Made by a program: the position numbers and the translations under genes. Shown here in pieces: positions 54,191-63,950 of a stretch of 64,000 nt of DNA; position 1 is the first letter of the stretch, and every line of letters starts with the position of its first letter. The notes beneath the pieces were generated by a model. It did no database searches, was not told where the DNA came from, and worked only from the letters and a program-made list of their open reading frames with translations. The DNA comes from G963677485 sp942492855 (lineage in GTDB: Bacteria; Armatimonadota; HRBIN16), in NCBI GenBank assembly GCA_942492855.1, contig OW818647.1, forward strand, positions 2,356,001-2,420,000, given 5' to 3'.

Positions 54191-57100
54191 GTGTTGTTGA
54201 AACCGGGATTGTACGAACAGATGATCAACAAACTTGTGCACCAATCGCTGTCGCAGATTGATCCAGCACTCGTCGTTACGGAACTACTCGATTCCGGTGA
54301 TAGTCACGATGTGCTGGCAGAATATCTGCACCAGTACATCGGCACTACGCTACGGAACATCACCGGGTCGGAGAAGCTATCAAAGCAGATCGACATATGC
54401 AATCGGATCATAGCTCAAATCGCAGAGACTCATGGGGGCACAAATGACGGGAATCCGATCTCGTTGATGCCCGAGGCGATGCGCCTCATGTCGGTCATCG
54501 AACACAAGGTCACCCAGCATCCGCAACGCCCAGATACCCCTCTCGCTCGTGGTTGCATTCTCACTGGTACGCGGCTTGACCCCAGTCTAGAATCACAGCT
54601 TCGAAAGGAGATACGAACCGCATCGCGTATTGACATTCTGTGCTCGTTTATCAAATGGAGCGGAATTCGTATACTTGAAGATGTGTTGAAGGAGTTCACA
54701 CAAAAGCCAGGAGCACGCCTTCGCATCATCACCACCAGTTATATGGGTGCTACCGACCTGAAAGCCATCGAATTTCTGCGTCAACTACCAAACACTGAGA
54801 TCAGGGTTTCCTATGATACCCGGCGCACGCGTCTGCATGCAAAGGCCTATACTTTCTATCGCGACACTGAGTTTGGCACAGCATACATCGGATCGGCCAA
54901 TCTGTCACAACCTGCGTTGACACAAGGTCTGGAGTGGAACGTCAAAGTTAGCCAATATGAGTCAGCGCACTTGTGGGCGAAGATCACAGCGGCTTTTGAG
55001 ACCTACTGGAACGACTCGGAATTCGTGTTCTACACAGAGGATGAGCGCAAGAGGCTGCACGAAGCGCTGGATAGCGAAAGAACTGGTGCTGAACAGCCTG
55101 ATTTCTCGGTGAACTTCGACCTCTACCCTTACCCCTTTCAACAGGAAATACTTGATCAAATTGCCGCAGAACGCACAATACAGGGACGAAACCGGCATCT
55201 GGTAGTCGCAGCAACAGGCACTGGCAAGACTATGATCGCTGCTTTCGACTACAAGAGGTGGTGCTCTAGCACGAATGGGACGAGGCCGCGGTTGCTGTTT
55301 GTCGCCCATCGTGAAGAGATTCTACAACAAAGCATTCGTGTGTTTCGAACGGTATTACGCGACCAAAACTTCGGTGATCTTTGGGTGGGCTCCCATGAAC
55401 CCGAGGGGGTCGGCCACCTATTTGTGTCGATCCAGACCTACAACTCGAAACGGCTTTGGGAAACACATAACGCCGACTTCTACGACTATGTAGTGGTCGA
55501 CGAGTTCCATCATGCCGCAGCACCGTGGTACAAAAAACTGTTGAAATATCATCAACCGCGATGTCTGCTGGGTTTGACCGCTACCCCTGAACGCACTGAT
55601 GGTATAGACATCCTAAGCTACTTCAACGGTCACTTGAGCGCAGAAATCCGCCTGCCTGACGCGGTCAACCGTAAGCTGCTGTGCCCATTTCAGTATTTCG
55701 GTATCTCCGATGTTGTCAATCTGAACGGCTATACATGGCAACGCGGCGGCTACCGATCGACTGACCTGAACAAGGCCTACACAGGCAATGAACAACGGCT
55801 GCAGCTCGTTGTCCAGAAGGTTTCAGAGACGCTCCTGGATGTTCGCCAAGCACGAGGGTTAGGGTTCTGCGTGAGCATTGAGCATGCCAACTTTATGGCA
55901 ACACGTTTTAGGGCACTGGGAATACCTTCGGAGGCTCTCTCAAGCGAATCACCAATATCGCTCAGAAAAACCGTGCAGAAGCGGCTACGCGATAAAGAGA
56001 TTAACTTCATATTTACTGTTGACTTATACAATGAAGGTGTCGATATCCCCGAAATTGACACGGTGCTGTTCCTTCGACCGACAGAGAGCTTAACGGTGTT
56101 TCTACAGCAGCTCGGACGTGGGCTCAGGCACTCTGAAGGTAAGGACTGCTTGACAGTGCTGGATTTTATAGGGCAGGCACACAAAAAGTATCGCTTTGAC
56201 GTTCGATACCGTGCGTTGATCGATGACCCTGCACGCCCTATTATCAAACAAATCGAGCAGGGGTTCCCTCATCTGCCGGCCGGATGTTCTATACACTTGG
56301 AACGAATGGCCAGGCAACATATACTTCAAAACATCAATCAGAGCTTGCTTGGGACGAGAAGTTTTTTAGTAAAAGAAATCGCCGACTATGTGGAACGCAC
56401 AGGCCATGTGCCCCATCTTGGAGAGTTCCTTGAACATTTGCGACTAGACACAGATGATATCTACCGCCGGGATATCAGTTGGTCAAGACTGTGTGTAGAA
56501 GCAGGTGTCATTTCGGATTTTGAAGATCCTGACGAAGCGCGAGTAACCAAAGGGCTGAGACGGATTCAACACATTGGAGGCGTCGATCAAATTCGGTTCC
56601 TGCTCACAGTGTTGAATCCTGCGAATGGTATACCAGACGACTCACGGCTCGATGTCGTGAAGTTACGGTATCTGTTGATGATGGATTTTAGCATATTCGG
56701 CAAGAACACAGGGCTAAACTCGGTGACACAAGGAATTACTCAGCTTTACAACAATCCTGTTCTGCGAAACGAACTGATCGAGTTGTTGAACTACAGGCTG
56801 ACGCGGATTGATACGGTGCCACAGAGTCTTGTATTACCATTCCCCTGTCCTATGACATTGCACGCTCAGTACACCCGCGACGAGATATTAGCAGCCCTTG
56901 GTCACTGGAAACTCGATAACCAAAGAGAACTGCGTGAAGGTGTTCTCCATCTACCGGATATCAATGCCGATGTTTTCCTTATCACGTTAAACAAAACGGA
57001 CGCCGACTACTCGCCGACCACCATGTACGAAGATTACGCCATCAGCGACACGCTGTTTCATTGGCAGTCTCAAAACCGAACATCCGACAGTTCTCCTACA

Positions 57101-57328
57101 GGCCGACGGTACATAGAGCATTCTGCGAGTGATCATACCATTCTGCTCTGTGTCCGCGAATATAAAGACGTAAACGGCGTAAACGGCTTATCATCACCAT
57201 TCTTCTTTCTGGGTCCTGCTGACTATGTAAGCCATTCTGGAAACAAACCGATTAGTTTCACATGGAAGTTACGCCATCCGATGCCTGTACGGTTACTAAG
57301 GAAGACCGCACGAGTGGTGGTCACCTAA
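54191..57328 (+). CDS. PLD-nuclease/SF2-helicase fusion with DUF3427-type C terminus
   Basis: This 1045-residue protein starts at GTG 54191; AGGAAGGG at 54177-54184 sits six bases upstream and the family start KPGLYEQMINKLV follows at once. A phospholipase-D-like nuclease domain carries HAKAYTFYRDTEFGTAYIGS near residue 215. An SF2 helicase follows: VAATGTGKTMIA, VVVDEFHHAAAPWY, GLTATPERTDG and QQLGRGLRHSEGK. The C-terminal part matches DUF3427. Homologues are often found in defence regions and may restrict foreign DNA. No methyltransferase gene is adjacent. Cytoplasmic. Confidence 0.85.
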   Translation: MLLKPGLYEQMINKLVHQSLSQIDPALVVTELLDSGDSHDVLAEYLHQYIGTTLRNITGSEKLSKQIDICNRIIAQIAETHGGTNDGNPISLMPEAMRLMSVIEHKVTQHPQRPDTPLARGCILTGTRLDPSLESQLRKEIRTASRIDILCSFIKWSGIRILEDVLKEFTQKPGARLRIITTSYMGATDLKAIEFLRQLPNTEIRVSYDTRRTRLHAKAYTFYRDTEFGTAYIGSANLSQPALTQGLEWNVKVSQYESAHLWAKITAAFETYWNDSEFVFYTEDERKRLHEALDSERTGAEQPDFSVNFDLYPYPFQQEILDQIAAERTIQGRNRHLVVAATGTGKTMIAAFDYKRWCSSTNGTRPRLLFVAHREEILQQSIRVFRTVLRDQNFGDLWVGSHEPEGVGHLFVSIQTYNSKRLWETHNADFYDYVVVDEFHHAAAPWYKKLLKYHQPRCLLGLTATPERTDGIDILSYFNGHLSAEIRLPDAVNRKLLCPFQYFGISDVVNLNGYTWQRGGYRSTDLNKAYTGNEQRLQLVVQKVSETLLDVRQARGLGFCVSIEHANFMATRFRALGIPSEALSSESPISLRKTVQKRLRDKEINFIFTVDLYNEGVDIPEIDTVLFLRPTESLTVFLQQLGRGLRHSEGKDCLTVLDFIGQAHKKYRFDVRYRALIDDPARPIIKQIEQGFPHLPAGCSIHLERMARQHILQNINQSLLGTRSFLVKEIADYVERTGHVPHLGEFLEHLRLDTDDIYRRDISWSRLCVEAGVISDFEDPDEARVTKGLRRIQHIGGVDQIRFLLTVLNPANGIPDDSRLDVVKLRYLLMMDFSIFGKNTGLNSVTQGITQLYNNPVLRNELIELLNYRLTRIDTVPQSLVLPFPCPMTLHAQYTRDEILAALGHWKLDNQRELREGVLHLPDINADVFLITLNKTDADYSPTTMYEDYAISDTLFHWQSQNRTSDSSPTGRRYIEHSASDHTILLCVREYKDVNGVNGLSSPFFFLGPADYVSHSGNKPISFTWKLRHPMPVRLLRKTARVVVT

Positions 57329-57449
57329 ACAATTTGCTTGTTATAGGAACAACTCCCTTCGGCCCCCCAGCCACACACCCAAAGAAGGATACCGACGCCC
57401 GCGCGTCGCAACGTAAAATCAGCACACTGAATCACCAGAGGTCAACACC

Positions 57450-60400
57450 ATGCTCAGCGTCCTGCTTGCACTCATCGCCATCCTCGTAATCACTCTGCTC
57501 GCACCAAAACCAGCCCAGGCACAGCCTGGTCAGGCTACACCTGTCAACACACTGCTGGTCAAGCGCGCCAGCCGGGGGGCGATGACGGCGAAGATCATCG
57601 AGATTCTCAAGCGTCAGCTCAAAGATCGCTGCGGGGCGCGGGTGGTCACCAGCGGTAAGGTGGAGCTGACCATCGAGCTCTCTGTCAAGCCCGGCATCGG
57701 CAAGAATGGCTTCACCATCGAAGATGGCCCGAAGGGCTCGCTCTGCATCATCGGACACGACGAAGCGGGACTGCTCTACGGGGTCGGTAAGATGCTGCGG
57801 GATGGCCTCTACGGCCCGGCCGGCTTCACGCCAGGCCCATGGCGCGGCAGTTCGGTGCCCAAAATGCCGGTGCGGGGCATCTACTTCGCCACGCACTTCC
57901 ACAATTTCTACCACGATGCGCCGGTTCAGGATGTGCAGCGGTACGTCGAGGAGCTGGCGCTCTGGGGCGTGAACAGCCTGATGGTGTGGTTCGACATGCA
58001 CCACTTTAACGGCATCAACGACCCGGCGGCGCAGAAGATGATCGAACGCCTGCGGATGATCTTGCAGACCGCGAAGAGCGTGGGCATGGGGCGAGGTCTT
58101 GGCCTGGTGGCCAACGAAGGCTATGCGAACAGTCCGGTAGAGCTGCGCGCCACAGGTCCTGGCCGTGGAGCGTTCTTCGGCATCGAGCTCTGCCCCAACA
58201 AACCGGGTGGGAAGCAGCTCATCGTTCAGCAGTTCCGTGAGGTGTTTGGACATTTCAAGGATATCGGCATCACCGACCTCTGGATATGGCCGTATGATTC
58301 GGGCTCCTGCGCGTGTGAGCAGTGCAGTCCGTGGGGCACTAACGGCTTCCTGACCGCGGCGAAGCCAGTGGCCATGCTGGCGCGGGAGTGTTTCCCCGGT
58401 GTGAAGCTCTATCTCTCTACCTGGTTCCTCGATGAGGGCGAGTGGGAGGGGATGGCGAAGGCCTTCAAGACCAAGCCCGACTGGGTCGATGCGCTCATAT
58501 CACAGCCCAACACCTACGCTTTCACCCACGAATCACCCGGCCGACTGCCCATTCTGGGCTTTCCCGAGATCAGCATGGACGGCATGTGGCCCTGGGGAGG
58601 GTTCGGCGCCAACCCTCAGCCCCACGGACTGCAGGGCTACTGGGACGGCTTCAAGGCGAAGAGCGGCGGCGGGTTCCCCTACTCAGAAGGAATCTACGAG
58701 GATATCAACAAGGCGGTGTGCGCGCAGCTATACTGGAGTCCCGATCGGCCGGTGGAGGATATCCTGAAGGAATACATCCGCTACGAGTATTCGCCCGATG
58801 TAACCGTCGAGGTCATGGCGGTCATCGCCACGCTGGAGCGTAATCACCACATGCGTTGGTGGCCGGGTCTGCTGGAGAGCTACAGCGGTTGGTTCCCCTC
58901 GAAAGGTGCGGCGCCGAAGGATGATCCCGGCGCAGAGGCCGCGTATGCAATGGTGAAGAAAGTCGATTCGAGGCTGGGTGCCGTCACACGGAAGAGCTGG
59001 CGATGGCGGATACTCTACCTGCGCGCGCTGACCGATGCGGAGCTGAAGGCCAACGGCGGTAAGCCCAACGCGGCCTGCGAACGGGCGTTTGAGGAGCTCA
59101 CGCTGATCTACCACGCCCAGGGTGCGCAGGTGGACCTCAAGCCGCCAGCCACTCCAAAACACAGCGAGGGCGACATCACCCGCCTCGCCGCGGGCATCAC
59201 CTCCACCGCCACTGGCCCCGCGAATATAACCGCACAGGCATCAACTGATGTCAAGGATCTGTGGGTGCCTACCTTCCGACCGATCGCCATGCAGGCGGGA
59301 AAGCCGATCTCGCAGACGATTGACGGCACCTGGCGGATCAACCCTCAAGCACCAAAGGATGTCGCGGGCTCCGAGCTGACCGGCGCAGGCTGGGCGGACT
59401 TCCGGGTGCCTGGTCAGTGGGCGAATCAGGGGTTTGATCTGGCCGAGGATGCGGTCGCCGCACTGGGCACCGACTTCACCATCCCGGCCGCCTACAAAGG
59501 CAAGCGCATCTTTTTACGCTTCGATGCCGTGCATGGCGGCACCCAGTATTGGCTCAACGGCATAAAGCTGGGCGAGACGCAGTATTACTTCACCCCGGTA
59601 GAGTTCGAGATCACGCAGTTCGCCAAACCTGGGCAGGTCAACCGGCTGCGAATCACGCAGACACGGAACGTTCCGGGTGAGACGCTCCAATACAGCGGAT
59701 ATCGCGCGCAGCAGCAGCCACCCGAGACGGGTCTGCCTCGTTCGGTGCACGTGTTCGCATTGCCCCAGCTCCACATCAGCGGGTTGCAGTTGATCACCGA
59801 TCTCGACCGCGACTACCGCGACGCCGATCTGGTGTTGAACCTGAGCCTCGACAACCCTGCTGCCGCTCCTGCGGGCGATGTTTCGGTTGAAGTGACGCTT
59901 CGAGATGCAGCCAGAAGGCCCGTCAAACTGGCGAAGCCACGCATCGAGCTCGATCCGCTGGCGTCGGGAGCAAGCGAGCGGAAACTCACTCTGCACGTCC
60001 CCAATCCGGTAAAGTGGAGCGACGAAAAGCCCACGCTCTATTCGCTCACCATCGTCCTCAGCCGCGAAGGCAAGCTCATCGAGAAGCTGGAAGAGCATGT
60101 GGGTTTCCGTAAAGTGGAGACGCGCGATCGGCAGATACTGCTCAACGGTGTGCCCATCAAGCTGCACGGGGCCTGCCATCACGAATTTGACCCGCTCACC
60201 CAGCGTTCCGGCACGGGCAAGCTGGCTGAGCAGGACGTTCAACTGCTGAAGGCCGCTAACGTCAACTATTGCCGCACCACCCACTACCCTCCCACAAAGG
60301 AGTTCCTGGACGCCTGCGACAAGCACGGCATCTTTATCGAAGTGGAGTGCCCCTTCATGTGGACGCGCTTTGTTCCCGGCGAGGACGATCCGGCTTACAT

Positions 60401-62240
60401 CAAGCTGTTCGCCGACCCAACGGCTGCGGCCGTGGTCTACCACCGCAACCACCCGTCGGTCATCATGTGGTCACTCTCCAACGAGAGCGGTCTGGAGCCG
60501 TGGCATCAGCCAAATCGGCTGCCGGTGAACTACCAGACCACAAACAAGCTGGTCAAACAACTCGACCCCACACGCCTGACCTGCTTCCACAACGAGTGGA
60601 ATGATGACGGCCGCACCACCGATGTGGGCAACCTGCATTACGTCACGCCGCCATATGACACCTCGCCATGGATCACCGGCGATCCACGCCCTGTAGTCTG
60701 CGGTGAAATGTATCTGCTGGTCGGCATGGGCTGGAAAGGGCCCTACCTGGAGCTGGATCCCGGCCTCAGCGAATTTTGGTCGATGGGCAACAACATCCAC
60801 TGGTTCAAACACACGCAGAAGATGAGCGAGGTTCAGGCGAAGTGGGAACTGGAAGAGAATCAGGCGCCGACGCACGGTCAAAACTCACCGCAGTCGGGCT
60901 ATAACCTCTCGTTCTGGTCGAAACAGCTCGCAGGCATGGGTATCTGGGAGGCGGTCGGCCCGCACGGCATCATCGATGAGTGGCGCCGTCCGAAGAACGA
61001 GTGGTGGGCCGTGAAGCGGATGTTCTCTCCGGTTTATATCCCCACCCGCCAGGTGGAGTTTGCGCCGGGTATAAAGAGCATTAAGGTGCCCATCGAGAAC
61101 CGCTACTCATTCACGGACCTGCGCGAGCTGAAACTGAGCTGCGAGCTCTGCGATACCGGCGTGATCGACAGCCTGAACTCGCCAGATCATGCGCACCTGC
61201 ATGGCATTGCGATCTCGTTACCGCCCATGTCAAAGGGTGAGCTCAGTGCAGCCATTCCCGCAGGGGCAAAAGCGGGTCAGACACTGATCATCCGCGCAAC
61301 AGATTCGAAGGGTCGGCTAGTGACCGCTGTGGGTATCTTGCTGGGCAATGCCATCGTGCCTACGCTTCCTGCACCCACCAAAGGTGCGCCGGAAGTCCAG
61401 CAGCAGGGACAAAGCACCGTGGTACGCGGCGATCACTACGCCTTCACGCTCAATCACGCCAATGGCGCAATCGGGCCAGTGCAGGGTACGCCGCAAATCG
61501 CATTGCGAGCCTTTCCGTCTGTGTTCGCCTTGAGCTATTGGGACGTCGAGGCGATGTTCAAGACCATCACCCAGCTCCCGGCGTCCGATGAACGCGTGAT
61601 CGACTCGGTCATCGCAGAGGCCAGGGCGAACTCGCTGGCCATCACCGTCACGGACCATACAACGGAGTTCTCCGGGTCCGCTACAATGGATATCGACAAA
61701 GCGGGAGTATGCACACTCACGTATGACTACACCTATTCAGGATCTCCGATCCGCATCGGTCAGGCTGGTCTGAGGTTCACCATGGATTCGCACTGCCGTA
61801 GCATCGCCTGGAAGCGGCAATCGGAGTGGGATGTCTACCCAGACGACACCATCGGCCGACCGGTGGGTAAAGCGATGGCAGATCGAGACATGGGTGCTGT
61901 CAATGCCTCGGGTAAGAACACCGGCTATCTCTATCCAGCCGTGACGGTGAAGCCAGGGGAATCGGCCAAACCATCCTGGCCATGCTGTCTAGACACCACA
62001 ATGTATGGCACAAGCGACTTCCGCGCGACGAAATTCAATTTCACGGAGGCATCACTCACGGCTCCTGACGGCAGCGGTATCAAGGCCTTCGCCAAAGGCG
62101 ACGTGCATGTACGCGCTTGCCTGGCAAAAGATGCCGTTCTCTTCCACCTCTGGCAGCCGAGTGAGGACGGTCGACGGCTGGAGAAGGGCAGCAAGATCAC
62201 TGGCAGTTTCACGGTCTCGCTGCTCACTGAAGACCGGTAG
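57450..62240 (+). CDS. Two-module giant glycosidase: N-terminal GH20/GH67-like barrel fused to GH2
   Basis: This 1596-residue protein has a signal peptide (LSVLLALIAILVITLLAPKPAQA). Residues 30-140 resemble the GH20b/alpha-glucuronidase N-domain. Residues 145-490 form a barrel (VRGIYFATHFHNFYHDA, then CACEQCSPWG) not assigned to a family. From about 600 a full GH2 begins: sugar-binding domain (LRFDAVHGGTQYWLNGIKLG), Ig-like domain, and barrel with HLHGACHHEFDPLT-type entry near 905, SLSNESG with acid/base Glu1012 and VVCGEMY with nucleophile Glu1086. A beta-rich tail ends the chain. Two active centres in one secreted protein are likely. Stands alone. Confidence 0.85.
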   Translation: MLSVLLALIAILVITLLAPKPAQAQPGQATPVNTLLVKRASRGAMTAKIIEILKRQLKDRCGARVVTSGKVELTIELSVKPGIGKNGFTIEDGPKGSLCIIGHDEAGLLYGVGKMLRDGLYGPAGFTPGPWRGSSVPKMPVRGIYFATHFHNFYHDAPVQDVQRYVEELALWGVNSLMVWFDMHHFNGINDPAAQKMIERLRMILQTAKSVGMGRGLGLVANEGYANSPVELRATGPGRGAFFGIELCPNKPGGKQLIVQQFREVFGHFKDIGITDLWIWPYDSGSCACEQCSPWGTNGFLTAAKPVAMLARECFPGVKLYLSTWFLDEGEWEGMAKAFKTKPDWVDALISQPNTYAFTHESPGRLPILGFPEISMDGMWPWGGFGANPQPHGLQGYWDGFKAKSGGGFPYSEGIYEDINKAVCAQLYWSPDRPVEDILKEYIRYEYSPDVTVEVMAVIATLERNHHMRWWPGLLESYSGWFPSKGAAPKDDPGAEAAYAMVKKVDSRLGAVTRKSWRWRILYLRALTDAELKANGGKPNAACERAFEELTLIYHAQGAQVDLKPPATPKHSEGDITRLAAGITSTATGPANITAQASTDVKDLWVPTFRPIAMQAGKPISQTIDGTWRINPQAPKDVAGSELTGAGWADFRVPGQWANQGFDLAEDAVAALGTDFTIPAAYKGKRIFLRFDAVHGGTQYWLNGIKLGETQYYFTPVEFEITQFAKPGQVNRLRITQTRNVPGETLQYSGYRAQQQPPETGLPRSVHVFALPQLHISGLQLITDLDRDYRDADLVLNLSLDNPAAAPAGDVSVEVTLRDAARRPVKLAKPRIELDPLASGASERKLTLHVPNPVKWSDEKPTLYSLTIVLSREGKLIEKLEEHVGFRKVETRDRQILLNGVPIKLHGACHHEFDPLTQRSGTGKLAEQDVQLLKAANVNYCRTTHYPPTKEFLDACDKHGIFIEVECPFMWTRFVPGEDDPAYIKLFADPTAAAVVYHRNHPSVIMWSLSNESGLEPWHQPNRLPVNYQTTNKLVKQLDPTRLTCFHNEWNDDGRTTDVGNLHYVTPPYDTSPWITGDPRPVVCGEMYLLVGMGWKGPYLELDPGLSEFWSMGNNIHWFKHTQKMSEVQAKWELEENQAPTHGQNSPQSGYNLSFWSKQLAGMGIWEAVGPHGIIDEWRRPKNEWWAVKRMFSPVYIPTRQVEFAPGIKSIKVPIENRYSFTDLRELKLSCELCDTGVIDSLNSPDHAHLHGIAISLPPMSKGELSAAIPAGAKAGQTLIIRATDSKGRLVTAVGILLGNAIVPTLPAPTKGAPEVQQQGQSTVVRGDHYAFTLNHANGAIGPVQGTPQIALRAFPSVFALSYWDVEAMFKTITQLPASDERVIDSVIAEARANSLAITVTDHTTEFSGSATMDIDKAGVCTLTYDYTYSGSPIRIGQAGLRFTMDSHCRSIAWKRQSEWDVYPDDTIGRPVGKAMADRDMGAVNASGKNTGYLYPAVTVKPGESAKPSWPCCLDTTMYGTSDFRATKFNFTEASLTAPDGSGIKAFAKGDVHVRACLAKDAVLFHLWQPSEDGRRLEKGSKITGSFTVSLLTEDR

Positions 62241-62367
62241 CTCAGGCAGGTTCTTCATCCATATATGATAATGCAAGATTCGTTGTCCAAACCCGAATCA
62301 AGCAAACTGATATACAATATGGTTAATACAAGCCGTCAGATGGTTGTATTTCAAACAAGGGAGAGCT

Positions 62368-63606
62368 ATGAAGATGATTTGGGTTCTGCTAATGGCCATG
62401 GCCATAGCACTGGCGGCGACACCGTCGCAATCTGCACCGCAATCTGACCGGTTCGTTCAAGACAGGTTCGTGATCAGCTTTTGGGTGGATCCGCCCGCCA
62501 GCGAGATCACCGACGCACGGTATAAACAGATCGCCGATGCCAACTTTACGGTGGTCCACGGCGCATTTGGCCCTAAAAACCTGGCCGACGTGAAAAAGCA
62601 GTTGGCCTTGTGTAAGAAATACGACCTGATGGCCATCATCAAAGGTGATGTCGCTCCGATCGAGAAGTTGCCGGAAGGTCCGAACCTTTGGGGCTATCAC
62701 CTGATCGACGAGCCCGGCACGGGCGGGATTCCGCACGTGAAGGAGACCATCGAAAAGGTCCGCAAGAGCCACCCGGGTAAACTGACCTACTTCAACCTAT
62801 TGCCCGACTACGCCCCGCTGAGTGCGCTGGGCGCATCCTCATACGACGAGTATGTGGCGCGGTTCGCCCGCGAAACGGGTGCCGATGTGCTGTGTATGGA
62901 CTACTATCCCATGCTCACACCCAAGCACGATGGTCGCGATGGTTACTGCGGCAACCTGGCTGTCATGCGCAAATACTCGCTGGAGCTGGGCGTTCCGCAC
63001 TGGAACTTCTTCAACACCATGCCCTACGGTCCGCACCATGAGCCCACCGAGTCGCATCTGCGCTGGCAGGTCATGACCGCACTGGCGTATGGCTCCAAGG
63101 GCGTGCTCTACTTCTGCTACTGGACGCCTGGCGATGGCCCTACGGGCGAGTTCCCCAAGGGCGGAGCCATCATTGCACAGGATGGCCAGCCCACCCGGCA
63201 CTACGAGCAGGCCAAGCGCATCAACCTGGGTGTGAAGAACTGGGGACCGACGCTGATGAAGCTCACCAGCACCGCGGTGGTGCGTGTGAAACCGGGTGAG
63301 GACAGCGAAGAGAAGCTGGTCGGCACCGGCGTGGACAGCATCAAGATGGACAACGAGGGCGGCGACTATCTGGTGGGGGCCTTCAAGCACGAAGATGGCC
63401 GTCGCGCGGTGATGATCAACAACTACGATCACAACTACGCCACCTGGTTCACCGTCAAGTTTGACGCCGCGCACCGCGCCGTGCAGGAACTCGACCCTGC
63501 CACCGGCAAGCTGAAGGCATTGCGTGACGAGTCACCCTGGATGCCCGGTCTGCAGCTTTCGCTGGACGCCGGCGAGGGGCGCATTTTCCTGATGCCCGCC
63601 AAATAG
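62368..63606 (+). CDS. Secreted TIM-barrel glycoside-hydrolase-like protein
   Basis: This 412-residue protein has a signal peptide (MIWVLLMAMAIALAATPSQS). A barrel with FVISFWVDPPASEI, NLWGYHLIDEPGTGG and CMDYYPMLTP follows; the Asp-Glu in the LIDEP strand is a good acid/base candidate. GSKGVLYFCYWTPG marks barrel strand eight. The last 90 residues form a beta domain. Related to GH42-type and uncharacterised DUF barrels. ATG at 62368 has AAGGGAGAG upstream; the open frame to 62344 adds residues without a site. A strong terminator follows. Confidence 0.75.
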   Translation: MKMIWVLLMAMAIALAATPSQSAPQSDRFVQDRFVISFWVDPPASEITDARYKQIADANFTVVHGAFGPKNLADVKKQLALCKKYDLMAIIKGDVAPIEKLPEGPNLWGYHLIDEPGTGGIPHVKETIEKVRKSHPGKLTYFNLLPDYAPLSALGASSYDEYVARFARETGADVLCMDYYPMLTPKHDGRDGYCGNLAVMRKYSLELGVPHWNFFNTMPYGPHHEPTESHLRWQVMTALAYGSKGVLYFCYWTPGDGPTGEFPKGGAIIAQDGQPTRHYEQAKRINLGVKNWGPTLMKLTSTAVVRVKPGEDSEEKLVGTGVDSIKMDNEGGDYLVGAFKHEDGRRAVMINNYDHNYATWFTVKFDAAHRAVQELDPATGKLKALRDESPWMPGLQLSLDAGEGRIFLMPAK

Positions 63607-63629
63607 CGCGATCATTCCGAACCTGAGGT

Positions 63630-63673
63630 GAGGCCTGCGGCTGTTCTGTTGAACAGCCGCAGGCCTCTTTTTT
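63630..63673 (+). terminator. Strong rho-independent terminator
   Basis: A perfect 17-bp stem, GAGGCCTGCGGCTGTTC with GAACAGCCGCAGGCCTC, loop TGTT, followed by six T. Confidence 0.93.
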
Positions 63674-63708
63674 GGTGCTTGTGTGTTGGCTGTGTCCGCG
63701 TCGGTCCT

Positions 63709-63904
63709 TTGTCTGAACCACGGATTACACGGATTAACAGGATGACACGGATGGGGAGGAGAGGGTCGCTGCGTGCGGAGAGTAGCCAATCCGTCCGATC
63801 CGTGGGAACTTGGTTCGAACCACAGAGGATACAGGGAGCAGCCACCAGGGTTTCCTCCCCTCCGATCCCATCCGTGCAATCCGCGTAATCCGTGGTTCAG
63901 ACAA
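63709..63904. repeat. 196-bp inverted-repeat element of the GTCTGAACCACGGAT family
   Basis: It opens TTGTCTGAACCACGGATTA at 63709 and closes with TAATCCGTGGTTCAGACAA at 63886-63904, a perfect terminal match. It is longer than the copies at 11741 and 12508 because of an insertion-like middle that includes cgaaccacagagg. No gene seen. Confidence 0.75.
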
Positions 63905-63950
63905 TCCCTGTCCTCTCCTCTACTCCCATCTCCTACCTCCCCGCAACACG

